A stretch of DNA of 8,110 nucleotides from Anaerolineales bacterium (GTDB taxonomy: Bacteria > Chloroflexota > Anaerolineae > Anaerolineales > UBA6663), in the NCBI GenBank assembly GCA_016789165.1, contig JAEURL010000144.1, forward strand, positions 1-8,110. Direction: 5' to 3'. How positions within the stretch are numbered: position 1 is the first letter of the stretch; each line of letters starts with the position of its first letter. The notes under the pieces are model-generated. The model was not told where the DNA came from and did no database searches. It saw only the letters and a list, made by a program, of their open reading frames with translations. The position numbers and the translations under genes were made by a program. Shown piece after piece: positions 1 to 6,619 of the stretch.

Positions 1-814
1 CCCGGCGGATCACCAGCCGGGTGGACGGCCGGCGGAGCAGGGGGCCGGCCGGTTCGGCGGCGCGCGCCGCCCGCCACAGGCCCGCCAGCCGCCAGGCCGC
101 ATACGCGCCCGCCACCAGGAGCGTGTAGTACGTGATCTCCACATGGCCGGCCAGGATCTGCAGCCCCAGCGCGCCGGCGCCGATCACCAGCCAAGGCACA
201 GTGGCCGGCCGGCCGCCCAGCGCCGGGTGCTGGCGCGCGATCAGCTCCAGCATAGCCAGGATCAGGGGCAGCCAGGCCGCGGCGGCGATGATCATCTGGA
301 AGACCACGCTGACCACCATGAAGCCGCACAGCTGGTACAGCACCCCGCCGAAGGTCGCCCCCAGCCGGCGCAGGCCCAGCACCCGCAGGAACAGGTACAT
401 GAACGCGCCGGCCAGACCGAGCTGCGCGACCGTGAACAGGCCGTAGGCGCGCGGCAGCGGGAAGAGGTAGTAGATCAGCGAGAACGGGTAGAGGGCCGAG
501 TGCTGGCCGGCCGCCAGGAATGGCACGCCCGTGAACAGGTATGGGTTCCAGAGCGGCAGTTCGCCGGCGCGCAGCGCTTCCAGGATGAACTTCTTCCACA
601 GGAAGTTCTCCAGGACCAAGTCGGAGAGCAGGGTGTTGTGGGGCGGGCCGGCCAGCCCGAAGGCGGCGGCGGCCGAGCGGTAGGGCTCGAAGACGGTCAG
701 GGCGTCGGCCGGGATCAGGGTCTGCGCGCCCAGGGCGACGGACCCGAACAGCACCAGCGGCAGGGCCAGGAAGAGCCCCAGCGGCAGGAGGTCCCGGCGA
801 AAGCGGGTGAGCAT
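1..814 (-). CDS. YfhO-family multi-pass membrane protein (N-terminal 271 residues, partial)
   Basis: I translated this frame from the minus strand; it stays open from the ATG at 812-814 to the window edge, so the C-terminus is missing. The protein starts MLTRFRRDLLPLGLF, a short basic stretch followed by a first membrane helix (about residues 10-30). A loop with the pattern FEPYR, then SDLVLENF, then LPLWNPYLFTGVPF follows; this is typical of the first extracytoplasmic loop of YfhO-type (GT-C-like) proteins. Further hydrophobic segments lie near residues 105-145, 155-192 and 205-245. Family members are large polytopic proteins thought to glycosylate cell-surface polymers with lipid-linked sugars. 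The start lies 17 bases after the stop of the dpm1-like gene on the same strand, so the two are probably co-transcribed, and the neighbour could supply its lipid-phosphate sugar donor. No good Shine-Dalgarno is visible. Family assignment is by recognition; the exact substrate is unknown. Confidence 0.75.
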   Translation of the reverse strand, partial: MLTRFRRDLLPLGLFLALPLVLFGSVALGAQTLIPADALTVFEPYRSAAAAFGLAGPPHNTLLSDLVLENFLWKKFILEALRAGELPLWNPYLFTGVPFLAAGQHSALYPFSLIYYLFPLPRAYGLFTVAQLGLAGAFMYLFLRVLGLRRLGATFGGVLYQLCGFMVVSVVFQMIIAAAAWLPLILAMLELIARQHPALGGRPATVPWLVIGAGALGLQILAGHVEITYYTLLVAGAYAAWRLAGLWRAARAAEPAGPLLRRPSTRLVIRR

Positions 815-831
815 GGGTGGGCCGGCTGGCT

Positions 832-1566
832 TCAGCTGCGCCGGTCGCGCGGTGTGAGGCGGCGGTGGCGGACGCGAACCTCCCACACGCGCCAGGCGGC
901 CTCGAGTTTGGTGCGCGTGTCCATCTTGGAGCGGCCGATGCGGCGGTCCTCGAAATAGATCGGGCGCTCCAGCACCCGGTAGCCCAGGCGCTCGGTCACA
1001 TAGGCCATCTCCACCTGAAAAACGTAACCGTTGGAGCGGATGCGCTCCAGCCCGATGCCGGCCAGGGTGGCGGCGCGCCAGGCCTTGAAGCCGGCGGTGG
1101 CGTCCTTGACCTGGATTCCTAGCAGCGCGCGGGCGTAGAAGTTGGCCCAGGCCGAGAGCAGGACCCGCCCGGGCTCCCACTTCTCGTCCAGCTTGCCCTG
1201 CGGCACGTAGCGCGACCCGACGACGACGTCGTACTCGGCCAACTGGCCGACGAACTCGGGCAGGTAGCTGGGCGAATGGGAGAAATCCGCGTCCATCTGG
1301 ATGACGGCCTGGGCGCCGCCGGCCAGCGCCCGCCGGAAGCCTTCGATGTAGGCCGTGCCCAGGCCGAGCTTGCCGGCGCGGTGGATGACGCTCAGCCGGC
1401 CGGGATGTTGCGCGCCCAGTTGTTCGGCCAGGTCGCCGGTGCCGTCCGGCGAGCCGTCGTCGACCACCAGGATTGAGATGGGCAGCGGCAGGGCCCACAG
1501 CGCCTCGGCGATGGCGGCCAGGTTCTCGGCTTCATTGTAGGTGGGCAGCACGACGGTGATGGACAT
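832..1566 (-). CDS. Polyprenyl-phosphate mannose/glucose synthase (Dpm1-like GT2)
   Basis: The product is a 244-residue family 2 glycosyltransferase that would transfer a sugar, usually mannose from GDP-mannose, to polyprenyl phosphate on the cytoplasmic face of the membrane. Visible GT-A signatures are VVLPTYNEAENL at residues 5-16, VVDDGSPDGTG at 34-44 (D36, D37), a DxD-type metal site D92-A-D94 in QMDADFSHSP, and GRSKM at 211-215, which is characteristic of Dpm1/DPMS-like enzymes. No C-terminal membrane helices are seen, so it resembles the short, one-domain Dpm1 type. I chose ATG 1566 because a GGTGA stands eight bases upstream; the frame is open further upstream, but that region overlaps a terminator and the neighbouring gene in another frame. 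Its stop (TGA) is 17 bases before the YfhO-type gene. The sugar specificity (mannose or glucose) cannot be decided from sequence alone. Confidence 0.88.
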   Translation of the reverse strand: MSITVVLPTYNEAENLAAIAEALWALPLPISILVVDDGSPDGTGDLAEQLGAQHPGRLSVIHRAGKLGLGTAYIEGFRRALAGGAQAVIQMDADFSHSPSYLPEFVGQLAEYDVVVGSRYVPQGKLDEKWEPGRVLLSAWANFYARALLGIQVKDATAGFKAWRAATLAGIGLERIRSNGYVFQVEMAYVTERLGYRVLERPIYFEDRRIGRSKMDTRTKLEAAWRVWEVRVRHRRLTPRDRRS

Positions 1567-1583
1567 GCGTTCGTTCACCAGGC

Positions 1584-1619
1584 AAAAAAAGGGGCCGACC
1601 TCGGCGGCGGTCGGGCCCC
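1584..1619 (-). terminator. Intrinsic terminator of the roadblock-V4R-regulator operon
   Basis: Read on the minus strand, GGGGCC-C-GACC pairs with GGTC-GGCCCC across an eight-base loop, with one bulged C, and is followed directly by seven T residues (1584-1590). This is a classic rho-independent terminator. It lies 24 bases beyond the response-regulator stop and ends only 17 bases before the dpm1-like start codon. Confidence 0.9.
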
Positions 1620-1643
1620 GTGGCAGGCGTGGGCGCTGGCCGG

Positions 1644-2492
1644 CTACTGGCAGGCGGCTAGCAGGCGGCGCTTGAGCGCGGCGGGCTCGGTCGCCGGCCC
1701 GGCGGCCAGCAGGCTGATCTGCGCGCTCAGGCGCTGGGCCGCGCCGAGGGCCTCCGGGTGGTCTTCCAGCGGGTAGAAATAGTCCAGCGACGGGCCGAGG
1801 GCGGCCTGCAGGTCGCGCACCAGGGCCTCCGCCTGGCCGGCCATGGTCAGCACGCAGAAGCAATCCGGCTCCAATTGGCCGGGGCTCTCAGCGCCGGGGT
1901 GGGCCTCCGCCAGCTGGCGCAGCTTCAAGCCGACGGCCCGGCGCACGTCGGCGGCGGCCGCGAAACCGTAGGTGTCCTGGAAGCGGCCCAAGTTGTGCAG
2001 CCGCACCACCACGGCCGCCCAATCCTCCCGGTCGCGCAGGCCGGCCAACACCTCGTCCAGCAGCGCGCCCTCCGGCAGGCCGGTCACCGGGTCATAGGGC
2101 GCCTGGCCGGCGGCGATATGGCGCCGCAGCGCGTTCTGGACGCGCAGGTTGAGCTCTTGCAGATCAAAGGGCTTGGCGATGTAATCCACCGCCCCCAGCT
2201 CCAGGCCGTGCAGGCGGTCCTGCCGGGCACGCCGGCTGGTCAGGAAGATCACGGGCACGTCGCGCGTGCGCCAATGGCCGCGCAGCTGCTCGGCCAGTTC
2301 GTAGCCGGTGAGATCGGGCAGGTGGATGTCGAGCAGAGCCAGGGAAGGCGGGTCGGCGCGGCAGGCGGCCAGGGCCTCCTGCCCCCATTCATGCGCCCGC
2401 ACCCGATAACCCTGGCCGGAGAAGTACTCCGAAAGCATCCGGACCAGGTTGGGCTCGTCTTCGACAATCAGCAGGGTTGGCCAATCGGCCAT
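1644..2492 (-). CDS. Response regulator: CheY-like receiver plus degenerate GGDEF domain
   Basis: The 282-residue product has a complete N-terminal receiver domain (about residues 5-125): acidic pocket E11-D12, phosphoacceptor D55 in LLDIHLPD, switch T85 in IFLTSR, and K107 in the AKPF motif. After a short linker, DPVTGLP at 134-140 marks the beginning of a GGDEF-like domain, but the signature loop is replaced by EPDCF (about 208-212), so diguanylate cyclase activity is unlikely. The domain may act as a nucleotide-binding or protein-docking module. ATG 2492 gives the exact start of the receiver fold; an in-frame GTG at 2498 is an alternative, four bases after the V4R stop. It is the last gene of the operon with roadblock and V4R genes, ten bases after the V4R stop, and is followed by an intrinsic terminator. 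No sensor kinase is in the window, so its phosphodonor is unknown. Confidence 0.88.
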   Translation of the reverse strand: MADWPTLLIVEDEPNLVRMLSEYFSGQGYRVRAHEWGQEALAACRADPPSLALLDIHLPDLTGYELAEQLRGHWRTRDVPVIFLTSRRARQDRLHGLELGAVDYIAKPFDLQELNLRVQNALRRHIAAGQAPYDPVTGLPEGALLDEVLAGLRDREDWAAVVVRLHNLGRFQDTYGFAAAADVRRAVGLKLRQLAEAHPGAESPGQLEPDCFCVLTMAGQAEALVRDLQAALGPSLDYFYPLEDHPEALGAAQRLSAQISLLAAGPATEPAALKRRLLAACQ

Positions 2493-2502
2493 CGGCACGG
2501 GC

Positions 2503-3135
2503 TCAGCTGACGGGTTCTTTGGGCACGACCAGCACGCAGGCCTCGTCGCCGCAGGCCACACATTTGGTCTCGTAGACCTTGAACTCGTGGCCGCCCGAGA
2601 CCCACTTCAGGCCCTCTTGCAGCAGGCCGACGCCGGCGTAGCACATGGGCTTGTCGCTCTTGCGCCCCCAGCAGACCGGGCACGGCTTCATGATGTAGCG
2701 GTACTCGGTCTCGCTCTCCTCCACCGTGCTCTTCTGATCGCTGACCGCGGAGAAGATCTTGGCCATGGCCGGGATGCCGACCTTGAGCTTAGCCCCCAGC
2801 GGCAGGATCTTGAACGCCAGGTCGCCGGCGCCGGCCAGGGCGCCGAAGTTGCGCAGGCCCTGGGCGAAGGAGGCCCGGCCGGCGCGCTGCGCCAGGCCGC
2901 GCCCGCCGCGCGCGCCGTACATCTCCTCCAGCGCGCCGCTCAGTGCGGAATAGTCGGCAAAGTCAAACTGGCGGTCCAGGTTCTCGGGCGGGTAGTTGTC
3001 GATCAGGTTCTTGAGGTTGGCCATGTTCAGGATGGCGTTCAAGCCATTCTTGCCCATGACCTCCTCCATCGCCTCCAGGTAGATGCGGGCGATGCGGTTG
3101 GGGTAATACAGGCCGCTCTTGGGGATAGGTTCCAC
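2503..3135 (-). CDS. V4R-domain protein with six-cysteine C-terminus
   Basis: The product is 210 residues long. The C-terminal ~65 residues resemble the V4R (4-vinyl reductase) domain, a small-molecule or metal-binding fold found in BchJ-like proteins and in XylR/DmpR-type sensors. Six cysteines occur there: C152-P-V-C155, C165, C192-V-A-C195 and C200, the last three in the pattern KCVACGDEAC; the pattern suggests metal coordination. The N-terminal ~130 residues have no motif I can name. The start is GTG at 3133-3135, with GGGAG nine bases upstream, 16 bases after the roadblock stop. Lying between a roadblock protein and a response regulator, it may be the ligand-sensing part of a signalling module; that role is inferred from context. 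The alternative, an enzyme of chlorophyll biosynthesis, has no support from neighbours. Confidence 0.75.
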   Translation of the reverse strand: MEPIPKSGLYYPNRIARIYLEAMEEVMGKNGLNAILNMANLKNLIDNYPPENLDRQFDFADYSALSGALEEMYGARGGRGLAQRAGRASFAQGLRNFGALAGAGDLAFKILPLGAKLKVGIPAMAKIFSAVSDQKSTVEESETEYRYIMKPCPVCWGRKSDKPMCYAGVGLLQEGLKWVSGGHEFKVYETKCVACGDEACVLVVPKEPVS

Positions 3136-3151
3136 GCTGTGCGACTCCCGA

Positions 3152-3523
3152 CTAGACGAGCTTGGCCAGATCTTCGGCGGCCCGGCGCATATCCAAGAAG
3201 ACCAATCCCATCTTGGCGCCTTCGCGGGCCAGCACCGTCAGCACGGCTTCCGAGCCCACCGACTGGAGGATGACATAGCCTTTCTCGCCCTTGATGTAGA
3301 CCTCATTCAGCGAGCCGCGCCCAAGCTCCGAGGCAATCCGTTCGCCGAGGGAGAGCATGGCCGCGGACATGGCCGAAACGCGGTCCTCTTCCACCTCGCG
3401 CGGGAGGGCGGTAGCGATCGGCAGGCCGTCCACGCTCACCACGGCCGAGGCTTCGATATCGGGGCTGCTGACCTGCATGTCACGCAGGCGATCGACCATA
3501 AGCTCAGTTCGGGACTTGGTCAA
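3152..3523 (-). CDS. Roadblock/LC7-domain protein (MglB-like)
   Basis: The 123-residue product is a single roadblock/LC7 domain covering nearly the whole chain. It shows the family pattern: an opening helix, then a strand ASAVVSVDGLPIATALP (about 25-41), a long helix SAMSAAMLSLGERIASEL, and strands around YVILQSVGSEAVLTVLA. Bacterial members dimerise and often act as partners or GAPs of small Ras-like GTPases (MglA type) or as scaffolds; no GTPase gene is present in the window. The start codon is TTG at 3521-3523, chosen because a perfect AGGAGGA Shine-Dalgarno lies seven bases upstream; the next in-frame ATG (residue 9) has no such site and would remove part of the first helix. It is the first gene of a three-gene operon with the V4R and response-regulator genes and has a clear promoter 58 bases upstream. 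Confidence 0.85.
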   Translation of the reverse strand: MTKSRTELMVDRLRDMQVSSPDIEASAVVSVDGLPIATALPREVEEDRVSAMSAAMLSLGERIASELGRGSLNEVYIKGEKGYVILQSVGSEAVLTVLAREGAKMGLVFLDMRRAAEDLAKLV

Positions 3524-3530
3524 GGCTGGC

Positions 3531-3537
3531 TCCTCCT
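3531..3537 (-). promoter_or_regulatory. Strong ribosome binding site for the TTG-started roadblock gene
   Basis: On the minus strand this reads AGGAGGA, spaced seven bases from TTG 3523. It is the best Shine-Dalgarno of the operon and decides the non-ATG start. Confidence 0.85.
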
Positions 3538-3580
3538 GGGCGAGGAAGACTTTAGGCGCGCTCGGGACTGAACGCGCGGT

Positions 3581-3609
3581 AATGTAGCATAGCGGTTAAG
3601 GGCTGTCAA
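3581..3609 (-). promoter_or_regulatory. Sigma70-type promoter of the roadblock operon
   Basis: The minus strand has TTGACA (3604-3609, perfect -35), a 17-base spacer and TACATT (3581-3586, 4/6 match to the -10 box). Predicted transcription starts near 3574, giving a leader of about 50 bases before the TTG start. The region is notably AT-richer than its surroundings. Confidence 0.75.
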
Positions 3610-3619
3610 GTGAATTGAC
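3605..3619. promoter_or_regulatory. Palindrome GTCAA-N5-TTGAC over the -35 box
   Basis: Perfect five-base inverted arms separated by five bases (GTCAAGTGAATTGAC). One arm supplies five of the six bases of the -35 box of the minus-strand promoter, so a bound dimeric protein would block RNA polymerase. Being an operator is inference; short palindromes can occur by chance. Confidence 0.35.
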
Positions 3620-3675
3620 GATAAGACAAGCGGTTAGGCGACTTTCCTCCTATCCGTTGGGGCTGTCTTTCCCGC

Positions 3676-3681
3676 TATAAT
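3676..3681 (+). promoter_or_regulatory. Probable -10 box for dedA
   Basis: A perfect TATAAT stands in an otherwise GC-rich region, facing dedA about 190 bases upstream of its ATG. No convincing -35 hexamer is found at 16-18 bases (TCCGTT at 17), so the promoter is incomplete by sigma70 rules and might need an activator. Confidence 0.45.
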
Positions 3682-3870
3682 GCCGACTGTCGTTACGCCG
3701 CCACTGTTTTACTCCGCTTTGGCGGGCCGCGCAACCTGGGTCCGCGCTTTCTCAGCCGGCCCTGCCGCGTCCCCAACCGCCTGAGCCTGTCGCTAAACAA
3801 GTGGGCCCCGCGTGCGGGAGTGCCGGCGGGTTATTGGCCTGGGTCTGCCCAACAAGGAGTTGAGCTTACG
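3682..3870 (+). other. Long untranslated leader of dedA with potential hairpin
   Basis: This stretch has no convincing gene. If the TATAAT at 3676 is used, the dedA transcript has a leader of about 180 bases. It can form a stem of nine pairs with one bulged T: GGCGGGCCG (3721-3729) with CGGCCC-T-GCC (3757-3766), loop 27 bases. A smaller CCCG/CGGG hairpin lies near 3806-3818. I do not recognise a known riboswitch class. A Shine-Dalgarno AAGGAG (3854-3859) ends the leader, 11 bases from the ATG. Confidence 0.35.
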
Positions 3871-4560
3871 ATGGAAGTGATCACTAACCTGATAGCCTGG
3901 TTCGTGGATTTTGTCCTGCACATGGACAAGCACCTCGACCTGATCGTGCGCAGCATGGGGCTGTGGAGCTACGCGCTCCTGTTCCTGGTGATTTTTGTCG
4001 AAACCGGCGTGGTGATCATGCCCTTCCTGCCCGGCGATTCGCTGCTCTTCGCGGCCGGCTCGCTGGCGGCGCTGGGCTCACTCAACCCGGTGGTGCTCTT
4101 CGTCGCGCTGGCGGTGGCCGCAATCCTGGGTGACACCGTCAACTACTGGATCGGCCACTACATCGGCCCGCGCGTGTTCAGCACCAATTCGCGCTGGCTG
4201 AAGCGGGAATACCTGGACCGCACGCACGCCTTCTACGAAAAGCACGGCGGCAAGACCATCTTTCTGGCGCGCTTCATCCCCATCATCCGCACGTTTGCGC
4301 CGTTTGTGGCCGGCGTGGGGCGCATGAACTACGGCTACTTCTTCACCTACAACGTGGTCGGCGGCCTGGTCTGGACCGCCCTGTTCACGTTCGGCGGCTA
4401 CTTCTTCGGCAACCTGCCGATCGTGAAGGAGAACTTCTCGCTCGTCATCATGGCCATCATCGTCATTTCCGTCCTGCCGGCGGTGTGGGAGGTGGTGCGG
4501 GCCAACAAGGCGCCGGCCAAACCCACTTTGCCGGCCAAGGGCCGGCCCGAAGCCGAATAA
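3871..4560 (+). CDS. DedA-family inner-membrane protein
   Basis: The 229-residue product is a complete DedA/VTT-domain membrane protein. Signature elements are the acidic E44 before a re-entrant segment, PFLPGDSLLF at 51-60 (D56), GDTVNYWIG at 87-95, and FLARFIPIIRTFAPFVAG at 131-148 with R134 and R140, which match the pairs of essential acidic and arginine residues known in E. coli DedA proteins such as YqjA. Hydrophobic segments lie near 34-68, 73-98, 138-150, 158-178 and 188-208; a short polar Lys/Pro-rich tail ends the protein. DedA proteins support membrane and envelope homeostasis, and some are undecaprenyl-phosphate flippases. ATG 3871 follows AAGGAG (11-base spacing); an upstream in-frame GTG at 3820 would add 17 residues with no membrane or domain feature and is unlikely. 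The gene is monocistronic, divergent from the roadblock operon and convergent with the cyclophilin genes. Confidence 0.92.
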   Translation: MEVITNLIAWFVDFVLHMDKHLDLIVRSMGLWSYALLFLVIFVETGVVIMPFLPGDSLLFAAGSLAALGSLNPVVLFVALAVAAILGDTVNYWIGHYIGPRVFSTNSRWLKREYLDRTHAFYEKHGGKTIFLARFIPIIRTFAPFVAGVGRMNYGYFFTYNVVGGLVWTALFTFGGYFFGNLPIVKENFSLVIMAIIVISVLPAVWEVVRANKAPAKPTLPAKGRPEAE

Positions 4561-4576
4561 GCGCCGGCGTTTTCCG

Positions 4577-4610
4577 AAAAAAAGCCCGCCCCTCCAGCGG
4601 AGGGGCGGGC
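4577..4610 (-). terminator. Intrinsic terminator of the cyclophilin operon
   Basis: A perfect 12-base-pair stem (GCCCGCCCCTCC with GGAGGGGCGGGC, loop of three bases, 4584-4610) is followed on the minus strand by seven T residues (4577-4583). It lies about 30 bases past the stop codon of the lipoprotein cyclophilin and ends that minus-strand transcript. Confidence 0.92.
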
Positions 4611-4618
4611 CGGTGCGC

Positions 4619-4639
4619 GGGCGGGTCGCAGACCCGCCC

Positions 4640-4647
<8 letters not shown>
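4619..4647 (+). terminator. Intrinsic terminator of dedA
   Basis: On the plus strand, GGGCGGGTC (4619-4627) pairs perfectly with GACCCGCCC (4631-4639) over a three-base loop and is followed by TTATTTTT. The T-tract lies over the last codons and the TAA stop (4640-4642) of the convergent cyclophilin gene. Confidence 0.8.
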
Positions 4648-5262
<615 letters not shown>

Positions 5263-5266
<4 letters not shown>

Positions 5267-6510
5267 TGTTCCTCGATTGTCACTGAAATGATTTGGTCGC
5301 CCTCCGGCGCCTCGGGGTCGTTCTGCGGGTCGCGCGGGGTCAGGGCGTTCACCACGTCCAAGCCGGACACCACCTTGCCAAAGACCGTGTACTGGCCATC
5401 CAGGCTGGGGGCCGGCGCCAGGGTGATGAAGAACTGGCTGCCGTTGGTGTCGGCCCCGGAGTTGGCCATGCCCAGCACGCCAGCCGCGTCGAACTTCAGC
5501 TCGGGCAGGATCTCGTTCTTGATGTAATAGCCGGGCCCGCCGTAGCCGGTGCCGGTCGGGTCGCCAGTCTGGGCCACGAAGCCGGGCAGCACGCGGTGGA
5601 ACGAGGCGCCGTCGAACCAGCCCTGGCGGGCCAGGAAGACGAAGTTGTTGACCGTGATCGGGGTCTGCTCGGCGTAGAGCTGGACCACGATTACGCCCTT
5701 GGCAGTGGTGAGCGTGGCCGTGTAGGTCTTGAGCGGGTCGATGACGTCCTCGGGCGTCGTGAACTGGCGGTCCTTGAGCAGCTCCAGCTTGACGATGGCG
5801 TCGAAGGCCCAGAAGGCCGGCGGGCCCTGGTAGGGCTGGTCGTTGACCACGAAGAAGGGCGTGCCGGGCAGGCTGGTGACCGTGCCGTCGGGCAGGCGGA
5901 TGTTGGTGGCCGCCGTGAAGGCGTCTTTGACCTTCTGGGTGTAGACGCCGTTGTCCAGGTCGGCCGCGAACTGCGCGGTGTCCAGCTCCACCTGGGCCGC
6001 GTACTCGTCCAGCTGGGCGCGGAAGTCGGCCACGCTCAAGCCGGCCCAGTTGGGCTGCTCGGCGAACAGCAGCTCGTCCATCTCCCAGAACTTGCCCTGC
6101 GCGCCGGCGGCTTCGGCCGCCTCGGCGGCCAGCTGGGCCTTATCGTGGATGTCGAGCGGGAAATGGCGGAAGACCAGCCGGACGTCGTCCGGATACTTCT
6201 CGGTGAGCCGCGCCAACACGGGCGCGACACTGGCGCAGTACGGTCACTGGTAGTCGCTGTATTCGATGATGGTCAGCCGGGCGTCGGCCGGCCCTTTCTG
6301 CCACTCGCCCGGCCCGACGGGCGGAAACACTGAGGTGTGGTCCGGGACCGGGGTGGCGGTGGCCGGCACCCGCGAGGGCGTGGGCGGGACCAGGGTGGCG
6401 GTTGGCGGGAGGGGCGTGGCGGTGGGCGTCGGGGTTAAGGCCGGCGCACACGCGCTCAAGACGAGCGCGGCCAGCCCGAGGCCCGCCAGTTGGCACAGGC
6501 GTCGGAGCAT
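5263..6510 (-). CDS. Probable selenoprotein: DsbA-like thioredoxin fold fused to cyclophilin, lipoprotein
   Basis: Reading the in-frame TGA at 6244-6246 as selenocysteine gives one 415-residue protein. Order: lipoprotein signal with lipobox LSAC (lipidated C21); Thr/Pro-rich linker (about 22-60); DsbA-like domain (about 68-250) with IIEYSDYQ-U89-PYC92 in place of the usual CPYC, then VRLVFRHFPL, an AAEAAEAAGAQGKFWEMDELLF helical insert, and the cis-proline loop GTPFFVVN (P218); cyclophilin domain (about 262-413) with FHRVLPGF (catalytic R306) and GSQFFIT (357-363). It would rearrange disulfides and isomerise prolines in exported proteins at the outer face of the membrane. The frame is intact on both sides of the TGA and all family motifs are conserved, which argues against decay. 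The final stop is also TGA (5263-5265), overlapping the next ATG. ATG 6510 has AAAGG seven bases upstream. Without recoding, only an 88-residue lipopeptide would be made, or a fragment from GTG 6219 lacking the export signal and active site. Confidence 0.8.
6208..6238 (-). promoter_or_regulatory. Candidate bacterial SECIS hairpin
   Basis: On the minus strand an eight-pair stem begins five bases after the TGA: CTGCGCCA pairs with TGGCGCGG (one G-U pair). The loop is 15 bases and starts with GTGT, so a G stands at the first loop position, as in the bacterial SECIS consensus; four further G-U pairs could close it to a seven-base apical loop. Bacterial SECIS elements lie inside the coding region just after the UGA and recruit SelB. 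Position fits; the loop is somewhat large and GC-rich sequence gives hairpins easily. Confidence 0.5.
6244..6246 (-). other. In-frame TGA, probable selenocysteine codon (Sec89)
   Basis: The codon sits between CAG (Gln88) and CCG-TAC-TGC (Pro-Tyr-Cys), exactly at the first cysteine of the DsbA-type CPYC motif. TGA differs by one base from the cysteine codons TGC and TGT. Other genes here, including this one, end in TGA, so the codon is not globally reassigned. Confidence 0.78.
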
Positions 6511-6542
6511 GAGGCTGCCTTTCTTAGTGGATGGCGTGCCGC

Positions 6543-6548
6543 ATTATA
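6543..6548 (-). promoter_or_regulatory. -10 box of the cyclophilin operon promoter
   Basis: The minus strand has a perfect TATAAT about 33 bases before the ATG at 6510, giving a leader of roughly 26 bases. The matching -35 region is weak: no TTGACA-like hexamer at normal spacing. Confidence 0.5.
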
Positions 6549-6560
6549 CCGCGCCGGCCA

Positions 6561-6589
6561 TTGACGCTGACCCATTTGTGCCCTATCCT
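6561..6589 (+). promoter_or_regulatory. Promoter of the tetR gene
   Basis: TTGACG (6561-6566, 5/6 match to -35), a 17-base spacer and TATCCT (6584-6589, 4/6 match to -10). The predicted start near 6596 gives a short leader of about 24 bases. A small inverted repeat GTTA-GGT-TAAC (6607-6617) follows between the start point and the ATG and could be part of an operator; this is weak. Confidence 0.55.
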
Positions 6590-6619
6590 TGCGGAACCAA
6601 ACGCTTGTTAGGTTAACGC

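Noticed and set aside
143..958. Plus-strand 271-residue open frame
   Set aside because: Antisense to the YfhO-type gene and the end of dpm1; low-complexity Gln/Arg/Gly-rich translation without motifs.
1567..1863. N-terminal extension of the dpm1-like protein by about 99 residues
   Set aside because: The extension crosses a rho-independent terminator and overlaps the response regulator in another frame; the GT2 fold begins exactly at ATG 1566.
1758..2510. Plus-strand 250-residue open frame
   Set aside because: Antisense shadow of the response regulator, which has intact receiver residues.
5293..6333. Plus-strand 346-residue open frame
   Set aside because: Antisense shadow of the DsbA-cyclophilin gene; composition is Gly/Arg/Val/Gln-rich with no domain, as expected from the GC-rich complement.
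6244..6510. Separate 88-residue lipoprotein gene, with an independent downstream gene starting at GTG 6219
   Set aside because: Both pieces are in the same frame and together make a continuous signal peptide-DsbA-cyclophilin protein; the downstream piece alone would lack an export signal and begin inside the active-site helix.
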